Assembly: GCF_000008545.1 (NCBI RefSeq)
Contig: NC_000853.1
Location: 448,465 to 512,464 of the forward strand
Direction of reading: 5' to 3'
DNA from: Thermotoga maritima MSB8
GTDB lineage: Bacteria > Thermotogota > Thermotogae > Thermotogales > Thermotogaceae
Length of the DNA stretch: 64,000 nucleotides
The position numbers were made by a program, and so were the translations under genes. The notes under the pieces are model-generated. The model was not told the DNA's origin, did not search any database, and saw only the letters and a list, made by a program, of their open reading frames with translations. Below, piece after piece: positions 26,397 through 36,700 of this stretch (the stretch's first letter is position 1; the number at the start of each line of letters is the position of its first letter).

Positions 26397-27458
26397 ATGA
26401 AGAAAAAGTGGTACATAGTCCTTACTATGTCCGGTTACGAGGAAAAGGTTAAAGAAAATATCGAAAAGAAAGTCGAAGCCACCGGGATAAAAAATCTGGT
26501 GGGCCGTATTGTTATTCCTGAAGAGGTAGTTTTGGACGCCACCAGCCCTTCCGAGAGGCTCATACTTTCTCCGAAGGCCAAATTACACGTGAACAATGGA
26601 AAAGATGTTAACAAAGGGGATTTGATAGCTGAAGAACCTCCTATTTATGCTCGAAGAAGCGGTGTGATCGTTGACGTGAAGAACGTCAGAAAGATTGTTG
26701 TGGAAACCATCGATAGGAAGTATACGAAGACGTATTACATTCCCGAGTCTGCGGGAATCGAGCCGGGTTTGAGGGTTGGAACGAAAGTGAAGCAGGGACT
26801 GCCGCTTTCGAAAAACGAAGAGTACATCTGTGAACTGGATGGAAAGATCGTTGAGATAGAACGAATGAAAAAAGTGGTCGTTCAGACACCCGATGGTGAG
26901 CAGGACGTTTATTACATTCCTTTGGATGTTTTCGACAGGGATAGGATAAAAAAAGGAAAAGAAGTGAAACAGGGGGAAATGCTTGCGGAAGCCAGGAAGT
27001 TCTTCGCCAAGGTTTCGGGAAGAGTCGAAGTGGTGGATTATTCAACAAGAAAAGAGATCAGAATCTACAAGACGAAAAGAAGAAAACTCTTCCCGGGTTA
27101 TGTGTTCGTGGAAATGATCATGAACGATGAGGCCTACAATTTCGTTCGTTCCGTGCCATACGTTATGGGGTTTGTCAGTTCGGGAGGACAACCCGTTCCC
27201 GTAAAAGACAGAGAAATGAGACCTATTTTGAGACTCGCGGGCCTCGAAGAGTACGAAGAGAAGAAGAAACCTGTGAAGGTCGAACTCGGTTTCAAGGTTG
27301 GAGACATGGTGAAGATAATAAGCGGTCCCTTCGAAGATTTTGCGGGTGTTATAAAGGAAATCGATCCAGAGAGACAGGAATTGAAAGTAAACGTAACTAT
27401 ATTCGGACGTGAAACTCCTGTTGTTCTTCATGTTTCTGAAGTGGAGAAAATCGAGTGA
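26397..27458 (+). CDS. nusG: Transcription elongation factor NusG with large internal insertion
   Basis: This 353-residue protein is about twice the usual NusG length (near 180). The NGN domain is split: residues 1-45 (WYIVLTMSGYEEKV) and about 230-290 (LFPGYVFVEM...) belong to NGN. The roughly 180 residues between contain repeats of the kind KVKQG/KGKEVKQGEMLAEA resembling barrel-sandwich/lipoyl-like folds. The C-terminal KOW domain (GDMVKIISGPFEDFAGVIKEI) is intact. The factor binds RNA polymerase and couples it to Rho or ribosomes. The insertion is known in Thermotoga NusG. ATG 26397 follows AAGGTGATAGGTG. Confidence 0.96.
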   Translation: MKKKWYIVLTMSGYEEKVKENIEKKVEATGIKNLVGRIVIPEEVVLDATSPSERLILSPKAKLHVNNGKDVNKGDLIAEEPPIYARRSGVIVDVKNVRKIVVETIDRKYTKTYYIPESAGIEPGLRVGTKVKQGLPLSKNEEYICELDGKIVEIERMKKVVVQTPDGEQDVYYIPLDVFDRDRIKKGKEVKQGEMLAEARKFFAKVSGRVEVVDYSTRKEIRIYKTKRRKLFPGYVFVEMIMNDEAYNFVRSVPYVMGFVSSGGQPVPVKDREMRPILRLAGLEEYEEKKKPVKVELGFKVGDMVKIISGPFEDFAGVIKEIDPERQELKVNVTIFGRETPVVLHVSEVEKIE

Positions 27459-27505
27459 GAAAACGTGGGAGGAGGAATCCGCACCACGCATAGGGAGGTT
27501 CGAAC

Positions 27506-27931
27506 ATGGCGAAGAAAGTAGCGGCTCAGATTAAATTACAACTGCCTGCCGGAAAAGCCACGCCGGCTCCACCCGTTGGACCCGCCTTGGGTCAGCACGG
27601 TGTTAACATCATGGAGTTTTGTAAAAGGTTCAATGCCGAAACAGCGGATAAAGCAGGCATGATACTTCCTGTTGTTATCACAGTGTACGAAGACAAGTCG
27701 TTCACTTTCATCATCAAAACACCACCTGCTTCCTTCCTTCTCAAGAAAGCAGCGGGTATAGAGAAGGGTTCTTCCGAGCCAAAAAGAAAGATAGTTGGAA
27801 AAGTTACCAGAAAACAGATTGAAGAAATAGCGAAAACAAAGATGCCAGATTTGAACGCAAACAGCTTGGAAGCAGCCATGAAGATCATTGAAGGAACCGC
27901 TAAGAGTATGGGAATAGAAGTAGTGGACTGA
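27506..27931 (+). CDS. rplK: 50S ribosomal protein L11
   Basis: This 141-residue protein binds the GTPase-associated region of 23S rRNA. It has the proline-rich N-terminal loop ([20 protein letters not shown]) and the C-terminal RNA-binding domain with [13 protein letters not shown] 27506 is preceded by GGGAGG. It is the first of the rplKA pair. Confidence 0.98.
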
Positions 27932-27954
27932 TGTAACGGAAAGGAGGAGGCGCA

Positions 27955-28656
27955 ATGCCGAAGCACTCCAAGAGGTATCTTGAAGCAAGGAAACTGGTGG
28001 ACAGAACAAAGTACTACGATCTTGACGAAGCCATAGAACTCGTTAAAAAAACTGCCACGGCGAAATTCGATGAAACGATAGAACTCCACATTCAAACTGG
28101 AATAGACTACAGGAAACCTGAACAGCACATCAGAGGAACGATCGTGCTTCCACACGGGACAGGTAAGGAAGTCAAGGTTCTGGTGTTTGCCAAAGGTGAA
28201 AAGGCAAAAGAGGCTTTGGAAGCGGGCGCGGATTACGTAGGAGCTGAGGATCTTGTAGAAAAAATAGAAAAAGAAGGTTTTCTCGATTTCGATGTGGCAA
28301 TAGCCACACCTGATATGATGAGAATAATCGGAAGGCTCGGAAAGATTCTGGGACCAAGAGGTTTGATGCCATCGCCCAAATCTGGAACGGTGACTCAGGA
28401 AGTAGCAGAAGCGGTTAAAGAGTTTAAAAAAGGAAGAATCGAGGTCAGAACGGACAAAACTGGGAACATCCACATACCCGTTGGTAAGAGGAGCTTCGAT
28501 AACGAGAAACTGAAGGAAAACATAATCGCGGCAATAAAACAGATTATGCAGATGAAACCCGCAGGTGTGAAAGGACAGTTCATAAAAAAAGTGGTTTTGG
28601 CTTCTACAATGGGACCCGGTATAAAATTGAATCTTCAGAGTCTGTTGAAAGAGTAA
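27955..28656 (+). CDS. rplA: 50S ribosomal protein L1
   Basis: This 233-residue protein forms the L1 stalk at the ribosomal E site and is usually an autogenous repressor of its operon. The signature [17 protein letters not shown] and the N-terminal [11 protein letters not shown] are intact. ATG 27955 follows GGAGGAGG. The L10 leader and its terminator begin 20 bases after its stop codon. Confidence 0.98.
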   Translation: MPKHSKRYLEARKLVDRTKYYDLDEAIELVKKTATAKFDETIELHIQTGIDYRKPEQHIRGTIVLPHGTGKEVKVLVFAKGEKAKEALEAGADYVGAEDLVEKIEKEGFLDFDVAIATPDMMRIIGRLGKILGPRGLMPSPKSGTVTQEVAEAVKEFKKGRIEVRTDKTGNIHIPVGKRSFDNEKLKENIIAAIKQIMQMKPAGVKGQFIKKVVLASTMGPGIKLNLQSLLKE

Positions 28657-28676
28657 AGCAATCGAAAACTCAATAA

Positions 28677-28727
28677 GACGCCGTAGATGGCAGGGCCCGT
28701 GGGGTTAAAGATCCTGCCGGAGGCGTC
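28677..28727 (+). promoter_or_regulatory. Ribosomal protein L10 leader (L10-binding RNA)
   Basis: GACGCC (28677-28682) pairs with GGCGTC (28722-28727), and GGCAGG (28689-28694) pairs with CCTGCC (28713-28718), leaving the GTAGAT and GTTAAAGAT internal loops typical of the L10/L12 autoregulatory leader with its kink-turn. It lies directly upstream of rplJ-rplL. Confidence 0.88.
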
Positions 28728-28731
28728 CCAG

Positions 28732-28782
28732 AAAGGTTCTATGACCTTTTTGTGGACCCTCCGGGGTCCACAAAATTTTTTT
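28732..28782 (+). terminator. Attenuator before rplJ
   Basis: Two hairpins in tandem: AAAGGT-tctatg-ACCTTT (about 28733-28750), then TGTGGACCC-tccg-GGGTCCACA (28751-28772) followed by AAA and seven T (28776-28782). The second is a strong intrinsic terminator 14 bases before the rplJ start, placed to be controlled by the L10 leader. Confidence 0.85.
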
Positions 28783-28796
28783 GGGAGGTGAATCCT

Positions 28797-29336
28797 TTGC
28801 TGACCAGGCAACAGAAAGAACTCATAGTTAAAGAAATGAGTGAAATATTCAAAAAGACATCGCTGATACTCTTTGCCGATTTCCTGGGTTTCACGGTAGC
28901 TGATCTCACCGAGCTTCGTTCTAGATTGAGAGAAAAGTACGGAGATGGAGCAAGGTTCAGGGTTGTGAAGAACACTCTCTTGAATCTCGCTCTCAAGAAC
29001 GCTGAGTACGAAGGTTACGAAGAATTTCTCAAGGGACCCACAGCTGTACTCTACGTCACTGAAGGAGACCCTGTAGAAGCTGTCAAGATAATTTACAACT
29101 TTTACAAGGATAAGAAAGCGGATCTTTCGAGGCTCAAGGGTGGTTTCCTCGAAGGAAAGAAATTCACGGCAGAAGAAGTGGAAAACATTGCGAAACTCCC
29201 ATCCAAAGAAGAGCTCTACGCTATGCTCGTTGGTCGTGTGAAAGCTCCGATTACCGGTCTTGTGTTTGCATTGAGTGGTATTTTGAGGAATCTCGTGTAT
29301 GTGCTCAATGCTATTAAAGAGAAAAAATCTGAATGA
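28797..29336 (+). CDS. rplJ: 50S ribosomal protein L10
   Basis: This 179-residue stalk base carries L7/L12 dimers on its C-terminal helix (LVFALSGILRNLVYVLNAIKE) and binds rRNA through the N-terminal domain (RFRVVKNTLLNLAL). The start is TTG 28797 after GGGAGGTG; an in-frame TTG at 28752 lies in the attenuator hairpin and is rejected. The length agrees with the structurally known Thermotoga L10, by recall. Confidence 0.97.
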   Translation: MLTRQQKELIVKEMSEIFKKTSLILFADFLGFTVADLTELRSRLREKYGDGARFRVVKNTLLNLALKNAEYEGYEEFLKGPTAVLYVTEGDPVEAVKIIYNFYKDKKADLSRLKGGFLEGKKFTAEEVENIAKLPSKEELYAMLVGRVKAPITGLVFALSGILRNLVYVLNAIKEKKSE

Positions 29337-29351
29337 TGGAGGTGTTTGAAG

Positions 29352-29738
29352 ATGACGATTGATGAAATCATCGAAGCGATTGAGAAACTCACAGTTTCAG
29401 AGCTTGCAGAACTCGTGAAGAAGCTCGAAGACAAATTTGGAGTGACTGCTGCTGCACCTGTGGCTGTCGCTGCTGCCCCAGTTGCTGGAGCAGCTGCCGG
29501 TGCCGCTCAGGAAGAAAAGACAGAGTTTGACGTCGTTTTGAAGAGCTTCGGCCAGAACAAGATTCAGGTCATCAAAGTTGTCAGGGAAATCACCGGACTC
29601 GGTCTCAAGGAAGCCAAAGACCTCGTCGAAAAAGCCGGTTCACCCGATGCAGTCATTAAGAGCGGTGTTTCCAAAGAAGAGGCAGAAGAGATCAAGAAGA
29701 AACTCGAAGAAGCTGGTGCTGAAGTGGAACTGAAGTAA
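29352..29738 (+). CDS. rplL: 50S ribosomal protein L7/L12
   Basis: This 128-residue protein has an N-terminal dimerisation helix, an alanine-rich hinge (about residues 35-55) and the C-terminal factor-binding domain with [23 protein letters not shown] 29352 follows GGAGGTG; the TTG at 29346 is too close to that site. An intrinsic terminator follows. Confidence 0.98.
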
Positions 29739-29767
29739 ATTTTCGTTTGTGAAAAAAGAATGTTGCA

Positions 29768-29808
29768 ACCCTGTACCGCCTCTTGCCGGTACAGGGTTTT
29801 TGTGTTTT
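29768..29808 (+). terminator. Terminator between rplL and rpoB
   Basis: ACCCTGTACCG-cctcttgc-CGGTACAGGGT forms an 11-bp perfect stem followed by TTTTGTGTTTT. As in other bacteria it probably reduces, rather than blocks, transcription from the ribosomal protein genes into rpoBC. Confidence 0.9.
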
Positions 29809-29877
29809 AATAAATAGAGTGTGGTACAAACGTTCTTCCTCACCATGTTGTTTCCTTTCCGTTCGATCCAAGCAAAA

Positions 29878-29897
29878 CCCGGGAGAGAAATCCTGGG
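29878..29897 (+). other. Hairpin in the rpoB leader
   Basis: CCCGGGA-gagaaa-TCCTGGG is a 7-bp hairpin with one G-T pair, 31 bases before the rpoB start codon. No U-run follows, so it is not a terminator. It may be an mRNA processing or stability element. The 190-base rplL-rpoB gap otherwise holds only the terminator. Confidence 0.4.
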
Positions 29898-29928
29898 AGT
29901 TTCTTATTCCACATTGAGAGGTGAGAAA

Positions 29929-32900
29929 ATGAAAGAGATCTCTTGCGGTAGGAGGACGAGGGTTTCTTTCGGCAAGAGCCGAGAGCCCCTGCCAATTCCA
30001 GACCTCGTGGAGATCCAGAAGAGTTCCTACCGAAGATTCCTCGAAGAAGGTTTGCTTGAAGTCCTCAAGAAATTTTCTCCCATTTATTCGCAGGCGACCC
30101 GCTCAGATTTGAGAAAATCAGACAGAGGATTTGCTCTCGAGTTTGTTTCAACCAGAACTGGAGAACCTGCCATCGATCCCCTTGAATGTAAAGCGAAGGG
30201 TCTAACCTACAGTGTTCCGATATATGCGACGGCTCGCCTTACCGACATGAAAAGCGGTGAGATGAAGGAAGAAGAAGTGTTCCTTGGCTACATTCCCTAC
30301 ATGACGGATCGTGGAACGTTCATAATAAACGGAGCAGAAAGGGTTGTAGTCAATCAGATAGTGGTTTCCCCAGGGCTTTACTTCTCGTCTGAGTACATAG
30401 ACAGAGAAGAATACGGCGGGTACTTTCTCCCTTCTCGAGGTGCATGGCTCGAAGTCATCCTCGATCCCTACGATGGAGTTCTTTACGCGGGCCTTGACGG
30501 AAAGAAGGTCAACCTTTTCCTCTTTCTGAAAACGATCGGTTACGAAAAAGATGAGGATATCCTCTCCCTTTATCCCACCTATCTGGATGCCGACGATGAA
30601 GACAGTCTCCTGCTCCACGTGGGCTCCATTCTGCTCGAAGACATCTACGATGGTGGCAGGAAGATCGCTGAAAAATGGGATATCCTGACCAAAGATCTCG
30701 CGGAAAGGATTCTGATGATAGATGACATAAATCAGATAAAAATAGTTCATCCAATAGCTCAAAATACATTTGAAAAGATGCTGGAAGTGGTGTCTTCCTC
30801 GAGCGAAGAGGGAGAGGAAGAAGAGGAAAAGACAAAGATTTACGGTTTAAACGAAGTCACCGTTGTGGACGCATATCTGGAAATTTTCAGGAGATTGCGA
30901 CCCGAAGAACTTCCAAGAATAAACGCGGCAAAAAGGTATCTGCACGACCTCTTCTTCAATCCGGAAAGGTACGATCTTTCCGAGGTGGGAAGATACAAAG
31001 TCAACGAAAGACTCAGAAACGCTTACATCAGGTACCTCATAGAGGTTGAAGGGGAAGATCCCGAAGAGGCGAGGAAGAAGGTTTACAACGAAACTTCTCT
31101 CGTTCTGAAACCACTTGATATAGTCCTCGCTTCCAGAATTCTCTTCGACTACTTTGAGAGAAGATATGTCAACGATTTTGAAATAGATTCCTACGAGTTG
31201 AAGAATCTGATCAGAATCTTCAAGGAAGAATACTTGGAAAAGAGAAAAACGGCTCCCTACGATCTCAGAAAACTTGTATCTGTGTTCCGGAGAAATTACG
31301 GAGTAACATCTGATCTCGGTGTGTTTGCTGCTATCAGGTATGTTTCCAACATAAACAAAGAGCTTCCTTCGATACCTTTCGATACGAAGGATCACCTCGG
31401 GAACAAACGTGTTAGAACCGTTGGAGAACTCGTTCAGAGAGAGTTCGAGAGATTGTTCGCAAGGGCGCAGAAGGCCATTCAGGAAAGACTCACACTCATA
31501 AACTCTTTGAGTAAGGTTTCCATTCAGAGCCTTATAAACATAAAATCCATCATATCAACGGTCAACCAGTTCTTCGCGATGAACCAGCTTTCTCAGTTCA
31601 TGGATCAGGTGAATCCTCTGTCGGAACTCACTCACAAAAGAAGGGTTTCTGCTGTCGGACCCGGTGGATTGAGAAGAGAATCCAAAGTCTTCGAAGCAAG
31701 AAACGTGCACTACTCTCAGTACGGAAGGCTGTGTCCCATTGAAACACCCGAAGGCGCGAACATAGGATTCATAACATCTCTGGCTATATACGCTAAAATC
31801 GATGAATACGGATTTCTCATGACTCCTTATAGAAAGGTAGTCAATGGAAAAGTAACGGATGAAGTGGTCTATCTGAGGGCCAACGAAGAAGAAGAGTACA
31901 AAATCATACCTGCCACCACACCCGTGGATGAAGAGGGCAACATAATACCAGAGAGAGTAGTGGCTCGAATGGGTGAAGATATCAGGCTTGTTCCCAAAGA
32001 AGAAGTAGATTTCATGGATGTATCGACGAAGCAACCCTTCAGTGTCTCGGCTTCACTCATTCCGTTCCTCGAACACGACGACGCCAGCCGAGCCCTCATG
32101 GGTTCGAACATGCAGAGGCAGGCCGTCCCACTTCTGAAAACAGAAGCACCCCTCGTTGGAACTGGAATGGAATGGGAAGCAGCGAAAAATTCTGGTTATG
32201 TTATTCTCGCAGAACACGATGGAATAGTGAAAGAGGTCGACGCTGCCAGAGTTGTTGTTCACAGAACGGACGAGAATGGAAATCTCATGTACGACGATAA
32301 AGGCAATCCAGTGGTTGATGAATACAGACTTCTAAAGTTTGTGAGATCCAACCAGGATACGATGATAAATCAAAAACCCATCGTGAACGAAGGCGATTTT
32401 GTGAAGAAGGGTGATCCCATAGCCGACGGTCCGGCAACCGACATGGGAGAACTGGCACTTGGAAGGAACATCCTCGTTGCCTTCATGCCATGGGAAGGTT
32501 ACAACTACGAGGACGCCATCCTTGTGAGTCAGGAGCTTCTCGAAGAAGACGTCTTCACATCGATCCACATAGAAGTTTATGAAACTCAAGCAAGAGAAAC
32601 GAGGCTCGGTCCTGAAGAGATCACCGCTGATATACCGAACGTGAGCAAAGAACTTCTGAAAAATCTCGATGAGAACGGAATCATCAGAGTTGGAGCGTAC
32701 GTTGTGAGTGACTATGGAGTGGGTTCTCAGGCGATACTGGTTGGAAAAGTGACGCCGAAAGGCGAAGGAGACACAACACCCGAAGAAAAGATCATCAGAT
32801 CCGTTTTTGGTGAACGCGGAAGAGACGTGAAGGATACATCTCTCAGGCTGCCTCACGGGGTTGAGGGAAGAGTTATAAGGGTCGATGTTTACGATCAAAA

Positions 32901-33720
32901 CGATATAGCAGAACTGGGAGCGGGAGTTTTGAAACTCGTCAGGGTGTACGTTGCCTCAAGAAAGACGCTCGACATCGGAGACAAACTCGCAGGACGCCAC
33001 GGAAACAAAGGAGTCGTTTCAAACATACTTCCAAAAGAAGACATGCCGTTCCTACCCGATGGAACACCGGTTCAGATGGTACTGAACCCGCTGGGAATAC
33101 CTTCACGTATGAACGTCGGTCAGATTCTGGAAACGCACCTTGGATGGCTCGCCAAACTAACTGGAAAATGGTTCGCAACTCCTGTGTTCGAAGGGGCGAA
33201 AGAAGACGAAATTCTCAGACCGCTCTACGAAGAAAGGAAGAAGAGAGGCCTTCACCTTGGAGACGACGAAAACAATCCGAATGGAAAAGTGGTTCTCAGA
33301 GATGGAAGAACGGGAGAACCCTTCGACAATCCTGTGGTGGTTGGTTACATGTACATGCTGAAACTCATCCATATAGCCAAAGAAAAGATTCACGCAAGGT
33401 CCACAGGACCGTACTCTCTCATTCACCAGCAGCCTCTCGGTGGAAAGTCTCACTTCGGTGGACAGAGGCTTGGAGAAATGGAGGTCTGGGCTCTGGAGGC
33501 CTATGGAGCTGCTCATACTCTTGCGGAGATGCTCACCATAAAATCCGACGACATAAAAGGAAGAAACGAAGCCTATAAAGCCATACTGAAGAACATGAAT
33601 ATACCTGAACCTGGTGTTCCCGAAAGCTTTAGGGTTCTCATCAAAGAACTCAGAGGTCTCGCGCTCGATGTGAGACTCTACGATGAGAACGGTAACGAGA
33701 TAGATATCGACAAGTACTGA
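29929..33720 (+). CDS. rpoB: RNA polymerase beta subunit
   Basis: This 1263-residue subunit shows the fork/rifampicin region [36 protein letters not shown], and the active-site-proximal [15 protein letters not shown], and has normal composition. The start is ATG 29929 after GAGAGGTGAG; the frame stays open upstream to 29821, but no ribosome-binding site supports that. The valine after FMDQ replaces the asparagine (N518 in E. coli numbering) of the rifampicin-resistance region. rpoC follows after 16 bases. Confidence 0.98.
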   Translation: MKEISCGRRTRVSFGKSREPLPIPDLVEIQKSSYRRFLEEGLLEVLKKFSPIYSQATRSDLRKSDRGFALEFVSTRTGEPAIDPLECKAKGLTYSVPIYATARLTDMKSGEMKEEEVFLGYIPYMTDRGTFIINGAERVVVNQIVVSPGLYFSSEYIDREEYGGYFLPSRGAWLEVILDPYDGVLYAGLDGKKVNLFLFLKTIGYEKDEDILSLYPTYLDADDEDSLLLHVGSILLEDIYDGGRKIAEKWDILTKDLAERILMIDDINQIKIVHPIAQNTFEKMLEVVSSSSEEGEEEEEKTKIYGLNEVTVVDAYLEIFRRLRPEELPRINAAKRYLHDLFFNPERYDLSEVGRYKVNERLRNAYIRYLIEVEGEDPEEARKKVYNETSLVLKPLDIVLASRILFDYFERRYVNDFEIDSYELKNLIRIFKEEYLEKRKTAPYDLRKLVSVFRRNYGVTSDLGVFAAIRYVSNINKELPSIPFDTKDHLGNKRVRTVGELVQREFERLFARAQKAIQERLTLINSLSKVSIQSLINIKSIISTVNQFFAMNQLSQFMDQVNPLSELTHKRRVSAVGPGGLRRESKVFEARNVHYSQYGRLCPIETPEGANIGFITSLAIYAKIDEYGFLMTPYRKVVNGKVTDEVVYLRANEEEEYKIIPATTPVDEEGNIIPERVVARMGEDIRLVPKEEVDFMDVSTKQPFSVSASLIPFLEHDDASRALMGSNMQRQAVPLLKTEAPLVGTGMEWEAAKNSGYVILAEHDGIVKEVDAARVVVHRTDENGNLMYDDKGNPVVDEYRLLKFVRSNQDTMINQKPIVNEGDFVKKGDPIADGPATDMGELALGRNILVAFMPWEGYNYEDAILVSQELLEEDVFTSIHIEVYETQARETRLGPEEITADIPNVSKELLKNLDENGIIRVGAYVVSDYGVGSQAILVGKVTPKGEGDTTPEEKIIRSVFGERGRDVKDTSLRLPHGVEGRVIRVDVYDQNDIAELGAGVLKLVRVYVASRKTLDIGDKLAGRHGNKGVVSNILPKEDMPFLPDGTPVQMVLNPLGIPSRMNVGQILETHLGWLAKLTGKWFATPVFEGAKEDEILRPLYEERKKRGLHLGDDENNPNGKVVLRDGRTGEPFDNPVVVGYMYMLKLIHIAKEKIHARSTGPYSLIHQQPLGGKSHFGGQRLGEMEVWALEAYGAAHTLAEMLTIKSDDIKGRNEAYKAILKNMNIPEPGVPESFRVLIKELRGLALDVRLYDENGNEIDIDKY

Positions 33721-33736
33721 TTGGGAGGTTGGTAGA

Positions 33737-36700
33737 ATGCCAATGTCCTCTTTCAAGAGGAAGATAAAGGCAATTCAGATAAAGATAGCCTCTCCGGAAG
33801 TGATAAGAAGCTGGTCTGGAGGAGAGGTCAAGAAACCAGAAACGATCAACTACAGGACATTCAAGCCCGAGAGAGACGGCCTTTTCTGTGAGAGGATTTT
33901 TGGTCCTGTGAAGGACTACGAATGTGCCTGTGGTAAGTACAAGGGGAAGAAATACGAAGGTACCGTCTGTGAAAGGTGTGGAGTCAGGGTCGAATCCAGA
34001 GAAGCCAGAAGAAAAAGAATGGGACACATAGAACTGGCAGCACCCGCTGTGCACATCTGGTATCTCGAGAGCATACCGAGTGTTCTCGGAACACTCTTGA
34101 ACATGAGCACTTCAGACCTGGAAAACATCATCTACTACGGCAGTCGCCGTGTCATAGAAAGAGCTTTTATTGTGACTGATCCCAAAGATACTCCGTTCTC
34201 CCAGGGGGATGTGATCTACGAGACCGAGTACAGGATATACAGAAAAAAGTGGGATTTCGATGTTGAACAGGCGTTTGTGGTGAAGAATCCAAAATCTCCT
34301 GTTCTTTCCGATATCGATGGAGAAGTGACTTTGAAGACAGAAAAGTCCATCACAGGAAGGGAAATCACCTGGATCATTGTGAAGAACATCACCAGAGCCA
34401 CACACACGGTGCTCCCTGGAATGATTCTCGTTGTGAAAGATGGCCAAGAAGTGGAAAAAGGACAGGATCTGACAAAAGAAATGACAATCGACCCTGTTTA
34501 CGCTCCGTTTGACGGTCACGTGGAAATAGATGAACTTTCGAATACTATTACGTTGAAACCTCTCACAACCAGTAAGGATCAGCCGGTTGTTTTCACGATT
34601 CCTTATGGAGCGAAGATTCTTGTTTCGAACGGCCAGAAGGTGAAAAAAGGTGATCAGATCACGACTTCTACCAGCCTCCCAGCCGTCAAAGCGAGCATAT
34701 CTGGTACAGTGAGATTTGGTTCCAACCTCAACATAAGAGCACTTGAAGACGGAAACTTCGAAGTCCTTTCCACCGGTGAAGTCTATGTAGAACAGGTTAT
34801 AGAGGAGAGAAAATATCCTGTCTTTGAAGGAGCGCTTGTCTACGTTAACAACGGCGACCAGGTGAAGAAAGGAGATCACCTGGCTGACAGATTCCTCTTC
34901 GAGGAAGAATACCTCTCTGCCACCGAGTACAAAATCTTCGAGTCGCACTATCCAACCATGTTCGATGTTGAAGAGAGAACGGAAAACGACAGACCGATTG
35001 TGGTCATAACGGATATAGATCCCGAGGTTTCCAAAGAAACGGGTTTGAAGGTTGGCGATATAGTCACAGAAAACGAGTACGAAGCATACCTTCAGATCTA
35101 TCCAGAAAAGATAGTGGCTGATGCCGGGGCACAGGCGATAAAGAAACTGCTTCAGAATCTGGATCTGGAAGCGCTTCAGGCAGAAATTGAAGCGGAACTC
35201 AAAAAGTTACCTTCTTCCAGCTCGAAGGCGATAAAGCTCAGAAGAAGGTTGAAGATGGTAAAGGATTTCCTGAAATCTGGTAACAAACCCGAATGGATGG
35301 TTCTTGAGGTTGTTCCTGTGATTCCACCCGACCTCAGGCCGATGATACAGATCGAGGGAGGAAGGTTCGCCACAACAGACCTCAACGAACTTTACAGAAG
35401 ACTCATAAACAGAAACAACAGACTCAAAAAGCTTCTGGAGCTCGGGGCACCTGAGATCATTCTGAGAAACGAGAAAAGAATGCTTCAAGAAGCGGTTGAC
35501 GCTCTCATTCACAACGGTTCTGATTCGGAAGGAAAGAGAAGCAGAAGAGCCGTTTTGAAAGATAGAAACGGTAGGCCTCTGAAATCGCTCACCGATCTAC
35601 TGAAAGGAAAGAAAGGAAGATTCAGAAGGAACCTGCTTGGAAAGCGTGTGGATTACTCTGGAAGAGCGGTTATTGTCGTGGGCCCAAATCTGAAGATACA
35701 CCAGTGCGGTATTCCAAAGAAAATGGCAATGGAGCTCTTCAAACCGTTTGTTCTGGCGAAACTCCTTGGAGAGGGTTCTTCCAGCAAAACCATGAGAAAG
35801 GTCAAGAAAGCGATCATAGAAAAAGAGATGCCGGAAGCCTGGGAAGTGCTTGAAGAAGTGATAAAGGGAAGCGTCGTTCTTTTGAACAGAGCTCCCACAC
35901 TCCACAGGATGTCAATTCAGGCGTTTGAACCAAAACTCGTTGAAGGAAACGCCATACAGCTCCATCCTGTCGTGTGTCCACCATTCAACGCGGATTTTGA
36001 CGGTGACCAGATGGCGGTTCATGTACCGCTTTCGGCCGCGGCGCAGGCAGAGGCAAGATTTCTCATGCTTTCGAGATACAACATCATCTCCCCAGCACAC
36101 GGGAAGCCGATTTCGCTGCCGACGCAGGATATCATCATAGGTTCTTACTACCTCACAACAGTTGGTAAAGAATTCGACTCACTGAAAGAAGAAGATGTGA
36201 AATGGAAGTTCTCTTCGCCCGAAGAGGCGATGCTGGCTTACCACCTTGGATTCATAAAACTTCACACTCCGATTCTGATAAAGGTTGCTGTCAACGGCGA
36301 GGAAAAACGAATAAAGACGACTCTGGGAAGAGTGATCTTCAACGGCATTCTCCCGGAAGATTTGAGGGATTACAATAGAATTTTCGACAAAAAACAGATA
36401 AACGCTCTCGTCTATGAAACGTTCAAGAGACACGGTATAGACAGAGCTGCGGATCTCTTGGATGACATAAAAGACATCGGTTTCCACTACGCAACCGTTT
36501 CCGGTCTGACTCTCTCGTTGAAAGATCTGAAGATACCACCAGAGAGAGATGAGATTCTCAGGAAGACCTGGGAGAAGGTCAGAATAATCGAAGAGAATTA
36601 CGAAAAGGGCTTCCTGACGGAGGAACAGAGAAAGAGTGAAATCATACGACTCTGGATGAGTGTGACGGAGGAGATCACAAAACTCACATCCAAAACGCTC

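Noticed and set aside
29821-29928. Extended RpoB start.
   Set aside because: No ribosome-binding site upstream, and the known N-terminus starts at ATG 29929 after GAGAGGTGAG.
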